Shown here in pieces: positions 23,183 to 30,892 of a stretch of 50,406 nt of DNA. How positions within the stretch are numbered: position 1 is the stretch's first letter; each line of letters opens with the position of its first letter. The translations under genes and the position numbers were made by a program. Source of the stretch: Subdoligranulum variabile (lineage in GTDB: Bacteria > Bacillota > Clostridia > Oscillospirales > Ruminococcaceae); the NCBI GenBank assembly GCA_004552305.1, contig SFOX01000016.1, positions 1 to 50,406 on the forward strand. Direction: 5' to 3'. The notes under the pieces are model-generated. The model did not search any database. It had not been told where the DNA came from and saw nothing but the letters and a program-made list of their open reading frames with translations.

Positions 23183-24178
23183 ATGCCGCGTGTGGAAGGT
23201 CAAAAGCGAAAGCTGCTGGCGCTTTTGCAGATTTTGATTCGTGATACCGACGAAAACCACCCTCTCAGCGTTCCCCAGCTGGTGGAAAAGCTGCAGGACG
23301 AGGGCATCGTTTCTGAGCGCAAGAGCGTCTACAACGATTTAGCCACCCTCAAAGAAATTCCCGGCGCTAAGTACGACATCGTGCAGCAGCGCGGGCGCGG
23401 CGGCGGCTATTATATGACGGACGCGCCCTTTGAGCTGGCAGAGCTGAAGCTGCTTGTGGATGCTGTGTACGCCAGCAAGTTTATCACGGCGCGCAAGTCC
23501 AAAACGCTCATCGACAAGCTCGGGCAGTTCACCTCCCGCTACAAGCAGGCAGAGCTGGACCGTAAGGTTTTGGTCAGCGGGCGTATCAAGTCCACCGATG
23601 AAAAAATTCTTTACACGGTGGATGCGCTGCACACCGCCATCACGGCCGGGGAGCAGGTGCAGTTCAAATACTGCGACTGGAACCTGCAAAAAAAGATGAC
23701 GCCCCGCCACGACGGGCTGCTGTACTGTGTCAGCCCTTGGGTGCTGGTGTGGGAAAACGGCAACTACTACCTCATCGCCTACACCGAGGGGCGCCTCAAG
23801 CATTACCGGGTGGACAAGATGCAGTCGGTGCATCAGCTGCCCGGCACCGTGCGCGAGGGCGCAGCGGAGTATGCCGACTTTGACGTCAACACCTATATGC
23901 AGCAGATGTTCGGTATGTTCAACGGTCCCTGCAAGCGGGTGACGCTTCTGTGCGAAAACCGCTTTGCCGGTGCCATGATCGACCGTTTCGGCACGGTACC
24001 CATTCTGGTACCCTGCCCGGACGGCGAGCATTTCAAAATCACGGTGGATATTCAGGTCAGCCCCCAGTTCTTCGGCTGGGTGGCAGGCTTCGGTGCCGGG
24101 GTGTCGGTATCGGGTCCGCCGGAGGTGCGCGCCGAGATGAAAAAGACGCTGGATCGCATTCAGGAAATTTATCGTTAA
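23183..24178 (+). CDS. WYL-domain transcriptional regulator
   Basis: A DeoR/YafY-type regulator, 331 residues. The N-terminal winged helix (about 1-75: KLLALLQILIRDT... VPQLVEKLQDEGI... RKSVYNDLATL) precedes a WYL ligand-sensing domain (about 130-240) and a C-terminal WCX extension. WYL domains bind small ligands or nucleic acids and often control DNA-damage or defence genes, but no defence genes are adjacent. An in-frame GTG at 23162 is possible; AAGGAG ten bases before the ATG at 23183 supports the start given. It is followed after 12 bases by glf; the target is unknown. Confidence 0.82.
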   Translation: MPRVEGQKRKLLALLQILIRDTDENHPLSVPQLVEKLQDEGIVSERKSVYNDLATLKEIPGAKYDIVQQRGRGGGYYMTDAPFELAELKLLVDAVYASKFITARKSKTLIDKLGQFTSRYKQAELDRKVLVSGRIKSTDEKILYTVDALHTAITAGEQVQFKYCDWNLQKKMTPRHDGLLYCVSPWVLVWENGNYYLIAYTEGRLKHYRVDKMQSVHQLPGTVREGAAEYADFDVNTYMQQMFGMFNGPCKRVTLLCENRFAGAMIDRFGTVPILVPCPDGEHFKITVDIQVSPQFFGWVAGFGAGVSVSGPPEVRAEMKKTLDRIQEIYR

Positions 24179-24190
24179 GAGGACATTTTT

Positions 24191-25297
24191 ATGTATGATT
24201 ATCTGATCGTCGGTGCCGGCTTGTTCGGTGCTGTCTTTGCCCGCGAAGCCACCCTTGCCGGCAAATCCTGCCTTGTCATCGACAAACGCAGCCACATTGC
24301 GGGCAATATCTATACCGAGGATGTCGCCGGTATCCCCGTTCACCGCTACGGCGCGCATATCTTCCACACCAACAACAAGACCGTGTGGGACTATGTCAAC
24401 CGCTATGCCGAGTTCAACCGCTACACCAATTCTCCCGTTGCCAACTACAAGGGCGAGCTGTACAACCTGCCCTTTAATATGAACACCTTCAACAAGATGT
24501 GGGGCGTCATCACCCCCGCCGAGGCAGAGGCAAAAATCCGTGAGCAGCGCGCTGCCCACTACACTGCCGAGCCGAAAAACCTCGAGGAGCAGGCCATCAA
24601 CCTTGTGGGTGTCGATATCTATGAAAAGCTCATCAAGGGCTACACCGAAAAGCAGTGGGGCCGCCCCTGCACCGAGCTGCCCGCCTTTATCATCCAGCGC
24701 CTGCCGGTGCGCCTGACCTTTGACAACAACTACTTCAACGCCCTGTATCAGGGCATCCCCACCAAGGGCTACACCGCCTTGGTCGCCGCCCTGCTGGACG
24801 GCATCGAGGTGCGCACCGACACCGACTACCTTGCCGACAAAGCCGCACTGGACGCCTTGGCGCAAAGGGTCATCTACACGGGTCCTATCGACGCCTATTT
24901 CGACTACAAGCTGGGCGCACTGCAATACCGCAGTGTCCGGTTTGAAACCGAAACGCTGGACTGCTCCAACTATCAGGGCAATGCCGTCATCAACTACACC
25001 GACGCCGAAACGCCCTACACCCGCATCATCGAGCATAAGCACTTTGTGTTCGGCTCCACCGAGCCGGGTACCCAAACCGTCATCAGCCGCGAATATTCTG
25101 CCGAATGGCAGCCCGGCGATGAGCCGTATTATCCCGTCAACGATGCCGCCAACGGGGCGCTGTATGCCCGCTACAAGGCACTGGCAGACGCCGAAAGCCG
25201 CGTAGTGTTCGGCGGGCGCTTGGGCGAGTACAAGTACTACGATATGGACAAGGTCATCGAATCCGCCCTTGCCTGCGCCGAAAAAGAATTGCGCTAA
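24191..25297 (+). CDS. glf: UDP-galactopyranose mutase
   Basis: Flavoenzyme that interconverts UDP-galactopyranose and UDP-galactofuranose, giving galactofuranose for cell-surface glycans. 368 residues, usual length. GAGLFGAVFAREA near the N-terminus is the FAD Rossmann motif, HRYGAHIFHTNNK is the conserved active-site histidine stretch, and GGRLGEYKYYDMD near the end is the FAD-contacting family signature. It lies 12 bases downstream of the WYL regulator gene. No galactofuranosyltransferase is in the window. Confidence 0.95.
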   Translation: MYDYLIVGAGLFGAVFAREATLAGKSCLVIDKRSHIAGNIYTEDVAGIPVHRYGAHIFHTNNKTVWDYVNRYAEFNRYTNSPVANYKGELYNLPFNMNTFNKMWGVITPAEAEAKIREQRAAHYTAEPKNLEEQAINLVGVDIYEKLIKGYTEKQWGRPCTELPAFIIQRLPVRLTFDNNYFNALYQGIPTKGYTALVAALLDGIEVRTDTDYLADKAALDALAQRVIYTGPIDAYFDYKLGALQYRSVRFETETLDCSNYQGNAVINYTDAETPYTRIIEHKHFVFGSTEPGTQTVISREYSAEWQPGDEPYYPVNDAANGALYARYKALADAESRVVFGGRLGEYKYYDMDKVIESALACAEKELR

Positions 25298-25340
25298 CTC
25301 TTTTTTACCCCATTTGCCGCGATTTTTGCAAAATTTCCTC

Positions 25341-25369
25341 TTGCGTGTGCGGGTAAATTATGCTATACT
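25341..25369 (+). promoter_or_regulatory. promoter of secG
   Basis: TTGCGT (25341-25346), 17 bases, TATACT (25364-25369) within the extended motif TATGCTATACT. Confidence 0.65.
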
Positions 25370-25405
25370 GTATCTTGCATGAAAATTTTAAGGAGTGCTA
25401 CATCA

Positions 25406-25651
25406 ATGAACTGGTATGAAATCGCTCTCGGCGTCGTTCTGATCGTCGTTTCCGTTTTGATCGTTATCTTTACGCTGGCTCAGGAGCAAAAAGGTCGCGG
25501 TTTGTCCGGTGCTATCATGGGCGAAAGCTCTGCTATGGCTGCCGGTCGTCAGCGCGGCGTTGACGCCAAGCTCGCCAAGCTCACCAAGATCTGCGGCATC
25601 GTATTCTTTGTGGTAACGCTGGTGGTCTGCGTCCTCAGCGCACGCCTGTAA
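25406..25651 (+). CDS. secG: preprotein translocase subunit SecG
   Basis: Small accessory subunit of the SecYEG protein-conducting channel in the cytoplasmic membrane, 81 residues. Two hydrophobic helices (about 5-24 and 58-79) flank a glycine-rich loop with LAQEQKGRGLSGAIMGESS, the characteristic SecG connector. An upstream in-frame ATG exists, but AGGAG ten bases before this ATG favours the shorter form. Its promoter, terminator and position just before RNase R are a common Gram-positive arrangement (secG-rnr, often followed by smpB and ssrA; here smpB and ssrA are about 22 kb away). Confidence 0.9.
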   Translation: MNWYEIALGVVLIVVSVLIVIFTLAQEQKGRGLSGAIMGESSAMAAGRQRGVDAKLAKLTKICGIVFFVVTLVVCVLSARL

Positions 25652-25679
25652 TCCGGCCGCACGGTATAACAAGAAAAGC

Positions 25680-25725
25680 CGACCCGTACCTGTACACACT
25701 GGTGTCAAGGCGGGTCGTTTTTTGT
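25680..25725 (+). terminator. terminator of secG
   Basis: CGACCCG and CGGGTCG enclose an imperfect stem-loop and are followed by TTTTTTG. Confidence 0.7.
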
Positions 25726-25801
25726 GGGAAAGTTTGCGGGCTTCCCCCGCACAGGAAGGGCTTTATCGGACGATAAAGCGACGTAAATTAAAGGAGTAAT
25801 T

Positions 25802-27928
25802 ATGACACCCTTACAGAAAAATGTTTTAAATGCGGTCAAGCGCCGCCCCATGACGCTGCGCGAGCTGCAAAATAACCTGCAGGTGGACAATTCCCGCCTG
25901 CGCACCACCGTGTCCGCCATGGTCGCCACCGGCGAACTGACCATCAAAAACGGGCAGTACGCCCCCGGCTTTGCCACCTTCAGCAACGAAGCCGCGCCCA
26001 ACGCCATTCCCTGCACGCTGGTCAAGCTGGCAGCCCGCTTCGGCTTTGCCAGCCGCGACGACGGCACCGGCGATATTTTCATCCCCGGGCGCGCGTTGCA
26101 CGGCGCTATGCCGCAGGACAAGATTCTGGTCAAGCTGTTTGACCGCCCCCGCGTGGAAGGCTCCTCCGAGGGTGAGGTGCTGGAAGTCACCGTACCCAAC
26201 AACCGCTTTGCCGGTACCGTCTGCCTGTCGGATGACGGACGCCTCTGCGTTGAGCCGGACGGCTGCTGCGACGTCAAGTTCCTGCTCGCCAAGCAGGGGA
26301 GCGAGGGCGTGCATCTGGGCGACAAGGTCGGCTTTTTGATCACCCACCGCGGCGAGCGCCACAGCGACCACCGCGCCGCCGTGGTCGAAAAATTCGGCTC
26401 GTCCGACTATGCGTCGGAATGCTCCAAGGCGATTTTGTACGGGCGCAATGTCCGGCAGGGATTTCCCGAGGACGTGCTGGAGGAAGCCCACGCCTACGAC
26501 AACGCTGTCATCGACCAAGCCGAGGCTGCCAAGCGGCTGGATCTGCGCGCCATTCCCATTTTCACCATCGACTCCGCCGAAACCAAGGATATCGACGACG
26601 CTATCAGCCTGCAAAGACTCGCCGACGGCTACGAGCTGGGCGTTCACATTGCCGACGTCAGCCACTATGTGCGCCCCGGCTCCGCCCTGGACACCGAAGC
26701 GTTTGAGCGCGCCACCAGCATCTACTACGCCGACAAGGTCATTCCCATGCTGCCCACCCAGCTGTCCAACGGCATCTGCTCGCTCAATCAGGGCGAGGAG
26801 CGTCTGGCATTCTCCTGCCTGATGCGTCTGGACGAGCAGGGCAACATCAGCAGCTATAAGTTTGTCAAAACCGTGATCTGCAGCCGCGTCAAGGGCGTGT
26901 ATAAGGAAATCAACGCGCTGCTTGCCCCCGAGGAGGGTGCCGACCTCAGCGAGCTGCAGGCAAAGTACGCCCCTGTGGCGGATCAGCTGCCCGTTATGGA
27001 TGAGCTGTACCGCAAGCGTATGGAGCTGCGCAAAAAGCGCGGCGGTATGGATATCGAGTCCACCGAGGCAAAGTTCATCATGGACGAAAACGGTCGCTGC
27101 ATCGACATTGTTAAGCGCGAGCGCGGCACCTCCGAGTGTATGATCGAGGAGTTTATGCTGCTGGCAAACCAGTGCGCCGCCAATGCCGGGCGCACCAACA
27201 AGGTGCCTTTTGTCTACCGCGTACACGAGGCACCCGACGCCGAAAAGATGGAAAAGCTGTCCGCCACGCTGCTGGCGTGCGGCTTGAACGCCAAGTTCAA
27301 GAACCCCATTCCCACCCAGCTGGAGCTTGCCGCCCTGCTGGACGAAACGCGCGGTCAGCCCATCCAGATCCCCGTACACACCGGCATTTTGCGCAGTATG
27401 CAAAAAGCCCGTTACGCCCCGCAGCCCTTGGGGCATTACGGTCTGGTGCTGGCGGACTACGCCCACTTTACCAGCCCCATCCGCCGTTACCCCGACCTTG
27501 CCATCCACCGCATTTTAAGCGAGCTGCTGCTGGGGGCTTCCGCCAACCGGCTGAACGCTGATTTCGGCGAGTTTGCCCAGCGCGCCAGCGAGCAATCCAG
27601 CAAGCAGGAGGTCGCCGCCGTGCGCATTGAGCGCGACGTCGAGGATCTGTACAAGGCAGAGTATATGCACAGCCGTCTGGGTGAGGTGTATATGGGTACT
27701 GTGGCAGGCATCACCCCGCGCGGCATCTTTGTGGAGCTGGAAAACACCGTCGAGGGCTTTGTCCCCGCCGCCCAGCTGTGCAAGGGCGAGCCGCAGGTCA
27801 TTGACGGCGTCAGTATGCTGGACCCGCTGACGGGTCGCAGCTGGATGCTGGGTACCTCGATGAAGGTTCGCGTAGCCGGTGCCGACGTCGCACTGGGTCG
27901 CGTGGACTTCGAGTATATGGTGGAGTAA
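25802..27928 (+). CDS. rnr: ribonuclease R
   Basis: Processive 3'-5' exoribonuclease for structured RNA, including mRNA released by trans-translation. The 708-residue protein has an N-terminal winged-helix region (1-70), cold-shock-type OB folds, the RNB catalytic domain with the metal-binding signature ETKDIDDAISL, and a C-terminal S1 domain (about 620-700, VYMGTVAGITPRGIFVELEN). TSPIRRYPDL is the conserved late RNB motif. The C-terminal basic tail of E. coli RNase R is missing; the protein ends at FEYMVE. AAAGGAG precedes the start. Confidence 0.95.
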   Translation: MTPLQKNVLNAVKRRPMTLRELQNNLQVDNSRLRTTVSAMVATGELTIKNGQYAPGFATFSNEAAPNAIPCTLVKLAARFGFASRDDGTGDIFIPGRALHGAMPQDKILVKLFDRPRVEGSSEGEVLEVTVPNNRFAGTVCLSDDGRLCVEPDGCCDVKFLLAKQGSEGVHLGDKVGFLITHRGERHSDHRAAVVEKFGSSDYASECSKAILYGRNVRQGFPEDVLEEAHAYDNAVIDQAEAAKRLDLRAIPIFTIDSAETKDIDDAISLQRLADGYELGVHIADVSHYVRPGSALDTEAFERATSIYYADKVIPMLPTQLSNGICSLNQGEERLAFSCLMRLDEQGNISSYKFVKTVICSRVKGVYKEINALLAPEEGADLSELQAKYAPVADQLPVMDELYRKRMELRKKRGGMDIESTEAKFIMDENGRCIDIVKRERGTSECMIEEFMLLANQCAANAGRTNKVPFVYRVHEAPDAEKMEKLSATLLACGLNAKFKNPIPTQLELAALLDETRGQPIQIPVHTGILRSMQKARYAPQPLGHYGLVLADYAHFTSPIRRYPDLAIHRILSELLLGASANRLNADFGEFAQRASEQSSKQEVAAVRIERDVEDLYKAEYMHSRLGEVYMGTVAGITPRGIFVELENTVEGFVPAAQLCKGEPQVIDGVSMLDPLTGRSWMLGTSMKVRVAGADVALGRVDFEYMVE

Positions 27929-27942
27929 GTTTTCCTTATTAG

Positions 27943-28042
27943 AGCAATACCGCATAATGCTAAGTACCGATACGGCGAGTGAGGTGCAGCAACCGCCGCA
28001 GCGGTGCTTAAACCGTCAGGCGGAAATTGTGCGGTGTTGCCT
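27943..28042 (+). repeat. 99-bp element with terminal inverted repeats, copy 2 (after rnr)
   Basis: Starts AGCAATACCGCATAAT and ends ATTGTGCGGTGTTGCC; about 90 of 99 positions match copy 1 at 20241-20342, in opposite orientation. It lies 14 bases after the rnr stop and directly before the rnr terminator. No reading frame of note. Confidence 0.85.
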
Positions 28043-28050
28043 TAGAAAAA

Positions 28051-28085
28051 AGCAGCAGGTAGGACAAGTCTTACCTGCTGCTTTT
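28051..28085 (+). terminator. terminator of rnr
   Basis: AGCAGCAGGTA pairs perfectly with TACCTGCTGCT, with a short inner extension, and is followed by TTTTCTTG. Confidence 0.8.
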
Positions 28086-28125
28086 CTTGTCTGCGGGCGT
28101 CATACCACCCACGTTGTACAGAAAG

Positions 28126-28160
28126 CAAAAACCGCCGCGGTTCTACAAACCACAGCGGAT
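28126..28160 (-). terminator. terminator of tRNA-Ser
   Basis: On the minus strand CCGCTGTGGTT pairs with AACCGCGGCGG (two G-U pairs) and is followed by TTTTTGCTTT. Confidence 0.75.
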
Positions 28161-28162
28161 TC

Positions 28163-28254
28163 TGGCGGAAAGAAAGGGATTCGAACCCTTGAGGGCTTTA
28201 GGGGCCCTACACGATTTCCAGTCGTGCGCCTTAGACCAGCTCAGCCATCTTTCC
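28163..28254 (-). tRNA. tRNA-Ser (anticodon GGA)
   Basis: A class II tRNA of 92 bases with encoded CCA. Acceptor strands GGAAAGA and TCTTTCC pair perfectly, the anticodon loop has CTGGAAA with anticodon GGA, a long variable arm follows, and the T-loop is TTCGAAT. The promoter upstream is consensus-like. Unlike tRNA-Leu in this window, its terminator is not extended into an inverted copy of the tRNA. Confidence 0.95.
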
Positions 28255-28291
28255 TCATATTCAATTGCGCGGTCAACTGACTGCAAGGGAT

Positions 28292-28320
28292 ATTATAGCA
28301 AAGAGTATGTCGAATGTCAA
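28292..28320 (-). promoter_or_regulatory. promoter of tRNA-Ser
   Basis: Minus-strand TTGACA (28315-28320), 17 bases, TATAAT (28292-28297): a full consensus. Confidence 0.85.
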
Positions 28321-28463
28321 GCGTATTTTTGAAAAATTTTCCCTGTATTTTTTATCCACCGCAATATTAAAATTTGTTCATATCTCTAAATTTTAACCGT
28401 CCCCTTGCAAACCATAAAGATCCGTGTTAAAACTAGAGTGTGTTTATAGAAGGAGATGGAAAT

Positions 28464-29657
28464 ATGTATTCGATTTTTCGTGATTTAGCGATCATTATTC
28501 TCAGCGCCAAGTTTTTAGGGCTGGCGGCGCGCAAGTTTGCCGCACCGCAGGTCGTTGGCGAAATTCTGGCAGGTCTGCTCATCGGACCCTGTATGCTCAA
28601 CCTTGTGCAGGGAAGTGACGCGCTTTCCACCTTTGCCGAGATCGGCGTCGTACTGTTGATGTTCACCACAGGTCTTGGCACCAACATCAAGGAGCTGCTC
28701 AAGGCAGGTCCCATCGCCACCTTTATCGCCTGCGTGGGCGTGTTTGTGCCGCTGGTCGGCGGCACACTGCTGTACAGCGCGTTTTACGGCTTTGCCGCAG
28801 TCGGCACGCCGGAGTTTTTCCGCGCTTTGTTCATCGGCACCATTATGACCGCCACCAGCGTGTCCATCACCGTTGCGACCCTGCAGGAGCTGGGGCACCT
28901 CAAGAGCTTCCTCGGCACCACCATCGTCAGCGCTGCCGTTATTGACGACGTCATCGGCATCATCGTGCTGACCTGCGTCATCGGCGCCAGCTCGGGTGAA
29001 GGCGCCAGCCTTGGCGGTGTGCTGCTGAACACCGTGCTGTTTTTCCTGGTCGCCATCGGCATCGGCTTCGTCATCCACCACGCCATGAAATGGCTGGATG
29101 CCCGCAACCCGCACACCCAGCGCATCACCATTGTCAGCTTGGCGTTCTGCTTTGCCATGGCATATCTGGCAGAGCAGTATTTCGGCATTGCCGACATCAC
29201 CGGCGCGTACATTGCCGGCATCGTGCTTTGCAGCATGTCCGACGCCCCGTATGTTGAGCGCCGCGTCGATATCAGCAACTACGTCATTTTTGCCCCTGTG
29301 TTCTTTGCCAGCATCGGCTTAAAAACCGACATCAGCGGTCTGACCCCGGAAATCCTGCTGTTCAGCGTCTGCTTTGTGTTGGTCGCGCTGGCGACCAAGA
29401 TCATCGGCTGCGGTCTGGCAGCCAAGCTCTGCCGCTTCGAGTGGGGCGATGCTCTCAAGGTCGGCGTGGGTATGATGACCCGCGGTGAGGTCGCCCTGAT
29501 TGTTGCCAAAAAGGGCTTGGAGGTCGGCGTAGTGGATTCGGTCTACTTCACCGCCGTCATTCTGCTGATCGTGGTTTCCAGCATTGCCACCCCGCTTGTC
29601 TTAAAGATGCTGTTCGCCAAAATGCCGCCGGTACCGCATCCCAGCCAAGTCAAGTAA
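28464..29657 (+). CDS. cation:proton antiporter, CPA2 family
   Basis: Membrane antiporter of the monovalent cation:proton antiporter-2 family (KefB/NapA/GerN type), 397 residues with about 12-13 hydrophobic segments. The conserved stretches QVVGEILAGLLIGP near the N-terminus, SAAVIDDVIGIIVL with the paired Asp of the ion site, and MMTRGEVALIVAKKG near the end are all present. There is no C-terminal RCK/TrkA-N domain, which favours Na+/H+ exchange over the glutathione-gated KefC type. The start is set by AAGGAG eight bases upstream; an in-frame GTG 24 bases earlier is unlikely. A weak promoter (TTGCAA at 28405-28410, TTAAAA 16 bases later) precedes it. Monocistronic. Confidence 0.87.
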   Translation: MYSIFRDLAIIILSAKFLGLAARKFAAPQVVGEILAGLLIGPCMLNLVQGSDALSTFAEIGVVLLMFTTGLGTNIKELLKAGPIATFIACVGVFVPLVGGTLLYSAFYGFAAVGTPEFFRALFIGTIMTATSVSITVATLQELGHLKSFLGTTIVSAAVIDDVIGIIVLTCVIGASSGEGASLGGVLLNTVLFFLVAIGIGFVIHHAMKWLDARNPHTQRITIVSLAFCFAMAYLAEQYFGIADITGAYIAGIVLCSMSDAPYVERRVDISNYVIFAPVFFASIGLKTDISGLTPEILLFSVCFVLVALATKIIGCGLAAKLCRFEWGDALKVGVGMMTRGEVALIVAKKGLEVGVVDSVYFTAVILLIVVSSIATPLVLKMLFAKMPPVPHPSQVK

Positions 29658-29662
29658 AACAT

Positions 29663-29694
29663 AAAAGCGACTGCCCTTCCGAGCAGCCGCTTTT
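29663..29694 (+). terminator. terminator of the antiporter gene
   Basis: AAAAGCGACTGC pairs with GCAGCCGCTTTT (one mismatch); the flanks are T-rich on the plus side (TTTTCCTTTT). It may also serve the converging DUF975 gene. Confidence 0.75.
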
Positions 29695-29715
29695 CCTTTT
29701 ATAATAGACAGGACA

Positions 29716-30459
29716 TTACAGCACCACGTCACCGTGGGTCACAAAGCCGCCCAGCTCCTGCGCGTTGGACAAGCCCAGCGCAAACGCCTTGCTGCGCATT
29801 GCGGCGTAAAACTCCGCCTGCGTGGCATTGATGTAAGGCGCCAAGAAGAACGCGCCGATTCCCATTGTCACGCCGCACAGCAGATACCAGCCGATAAAGC
29901 TGAGCATCAGCACAAAGTAGTTCCACTTTTCGCCCTCCATAATTGCCTTGCTCAGCTCCATGGCACGGCGGGTGGTCATATAGGGGTTTTCTGCCAGCAG
30001 GAACGGTACCAGCGTGTAGCAGTAGCTCCAATAGATACCGGGGATCACCAGCAAACAGCCCAGTGCGATTTTCAGCTGGGTCAAAAAGCAGACCTTAACG
30101 ACATTCAGATACGGGGTGCGGAAAATGCCCATCACCGTGCCGAAGGGGGCAAGGGCTTGGCGGCTCTCCATAAAATAGCGGGCAAGACCCACGTTCAGCG
30201 GTCCAAGCACAAAAATCTGCCACACGCAGCTCAGCACAAGCACCAGCAGCGCAATGCCCAGAATCAACGCCAGCGTTTCGTCCGGCATACCGTACATAAA
30301 GCTGTAATCGTACCCGCCCCGGGCGGTGTCCACATTGTTTTTAATGGTAAACACCCCGCCCGAAGCCAGGCTTACCAGCAGGCACACCCAGAACCCGCGC
30401 CAGTACCGCCCGCTTAACGCGCTGCGGGCATTGGTTTTCAGCAGTTGTCTTGTCCACAT
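29716..30459 (-). CDS. DUF975 family integral membrane protein
   Basis: A 247-residue protein of the DUF975 family. The N-terminus has the typical amphipathic opening (QLLKTNARSALSGRYWRGF) followed by five to six hydrophobic segments, and the segment RRAMELSKAIMEGEKWNYFVLMLSFIGW carries the conserved 'SK..M.G.KW' pattern of the family. Function is unknown. The start is supported by GGAGGG six bases upstream, and a TATAAT-containing promoter (TTTACA, 16 bases) lies about 40 bases before it. Nothing adjacent suggests a partner. Confidence 0.8.
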   Translation of the reverse strand: MWTRQLLKTNARSALSGRYWRGFWVCLLVSLASGGVFTIKNNVDTARGGYDYSFMYGMPDETLALILGIALLVLVLSCVWQIFVLGPLNVGLARYFMESRQALAPFGTVMGIFRTPYLNVVKVCFLTQLKIALGCLLVIPGIYWSYCYTLVPFLLAENPYMTTRRAMELSKAIMEGEKWNYFVLMLSFIGWYLLCGVTMGIGAFFLAPYINATQAEFYAAMRSKAFALGLSNAQELGGFVTHGDVVL

Positions 30460-30606
30460 AGATATCCCTCCGTTTTTTGCAAGAAGTTGCTGTTTTTCTT
30501 TATTATAACAGATTTTCGCAAAATGTAAAGTTTATTTTTGCAAAATCGACGTTTCTTCGTCAAATACAACAGTGCAGATTTTTTTGCATTTTTTTGTAAA
30601 AAATGC

Positions 30607-30635
30607 TTGACTTTTTGGTGCAATCGGGCTATAAT
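30607..30635 (+). promoter_or_regulatory. promoter of tRNA-Leu
   Basis: TTGACT (30607-30612), 17 bases, TATAAT (30630-30635). Confidence 0.8.
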
Positions 30636-30676
30636 AAAACACGTCGTCAGGGCAAGCCCTGCGGCAAATAGAATAT

Positions 30677-30763
30677 GCGGATGTGGCGGAACTGGCAGAC
30701 GCGCTAGATTCAGGTTCTAGTTCCCTTAAAAGAGTGTGGGTTCAAATCCCTTCATCCGCACCA
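30677..30763 (+). tRNA. tRNA-Leu (anticodon CAG)
   Basis: Class II tRNA, 87 bases with encoded CCA. Acceptor GCGGATG pairs with CATCCGC, discriminator A; the anticodon stem-loop is CTAGATTCAGGTTCTAG with anticodon CAG; the variable arm is long; the T-loop is TTCAAAT. The downstream hairpin continues into an inverted copy of this tRNA's 3' end (see the repeat at 30801-30827). Confidence 0.95.
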
Positions 30764-30766
30764 AAG

Positions 30767-30800
30767 AAAAGCTCCAAGCTTAGGCTTGGAGCTTTTTCTT
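30767..30800 (+). terminator. terminator of tRNA-Leu
   Basis: GCTCCAAGC, loop TTAG, GCTTGGAGC, then TTTTTCTTT. The pairing continues outward on both sides (AAAGAAAA with TTTTTCTTT), merging with the inverted tRNA copy. Confidence 0.85.
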
Positions 30801-30827
30801 TGGTCTTGCGGTGAAGAGGATTTGAAC
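30801..30827 (-). repeat. inverted partial copy of the tRNA-Leu 3' end
   Basis: After the terminator the plus strand reads, in reverse complement to the tRNA, CCA, discriminator, acceptor 3' strand and T-arm up to GAAC, which corresponds to the GTTC that opens the T-loop. Compared with the true complement, it has CTT inserted after the discriminator, one A lost from the acceptor strand and one A gained inside the T-stem, with no substitutions. Together with the terminator this makes a palindrome from 30740 to 30827 with 40- and 44-base arms. Confidence 0.85.
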
Positions 30828-30892
30828 AGGGCGGCGCACCGCACAAAATCCAGCTCATCTTTACTACCAACACAACAGGGGAGGGGTCATCC

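Noticed and set aside
23339..25075. Long minus-strand reading frame opposite the WYL regulator and glf
   Set aside because: Antisense shadow spanning two real genes; low-complexity translation without recognisable domains.
27943..28042. Insertion sequence remnant with transposase
   Set aside because: Only terminal inverted repeats are present; no part of a transposase reading frame can be recognised in either 99-bp copy.
30740..30870. Integrase attachment site at the tRNA-Leu 3' end
   Set aside because: Site-specific integration leaves a direct repeat of the tRNA end; here the copy is inverted, truncated at the T-loop and contiguous with the terminator, and there is no integrase gene nearby.
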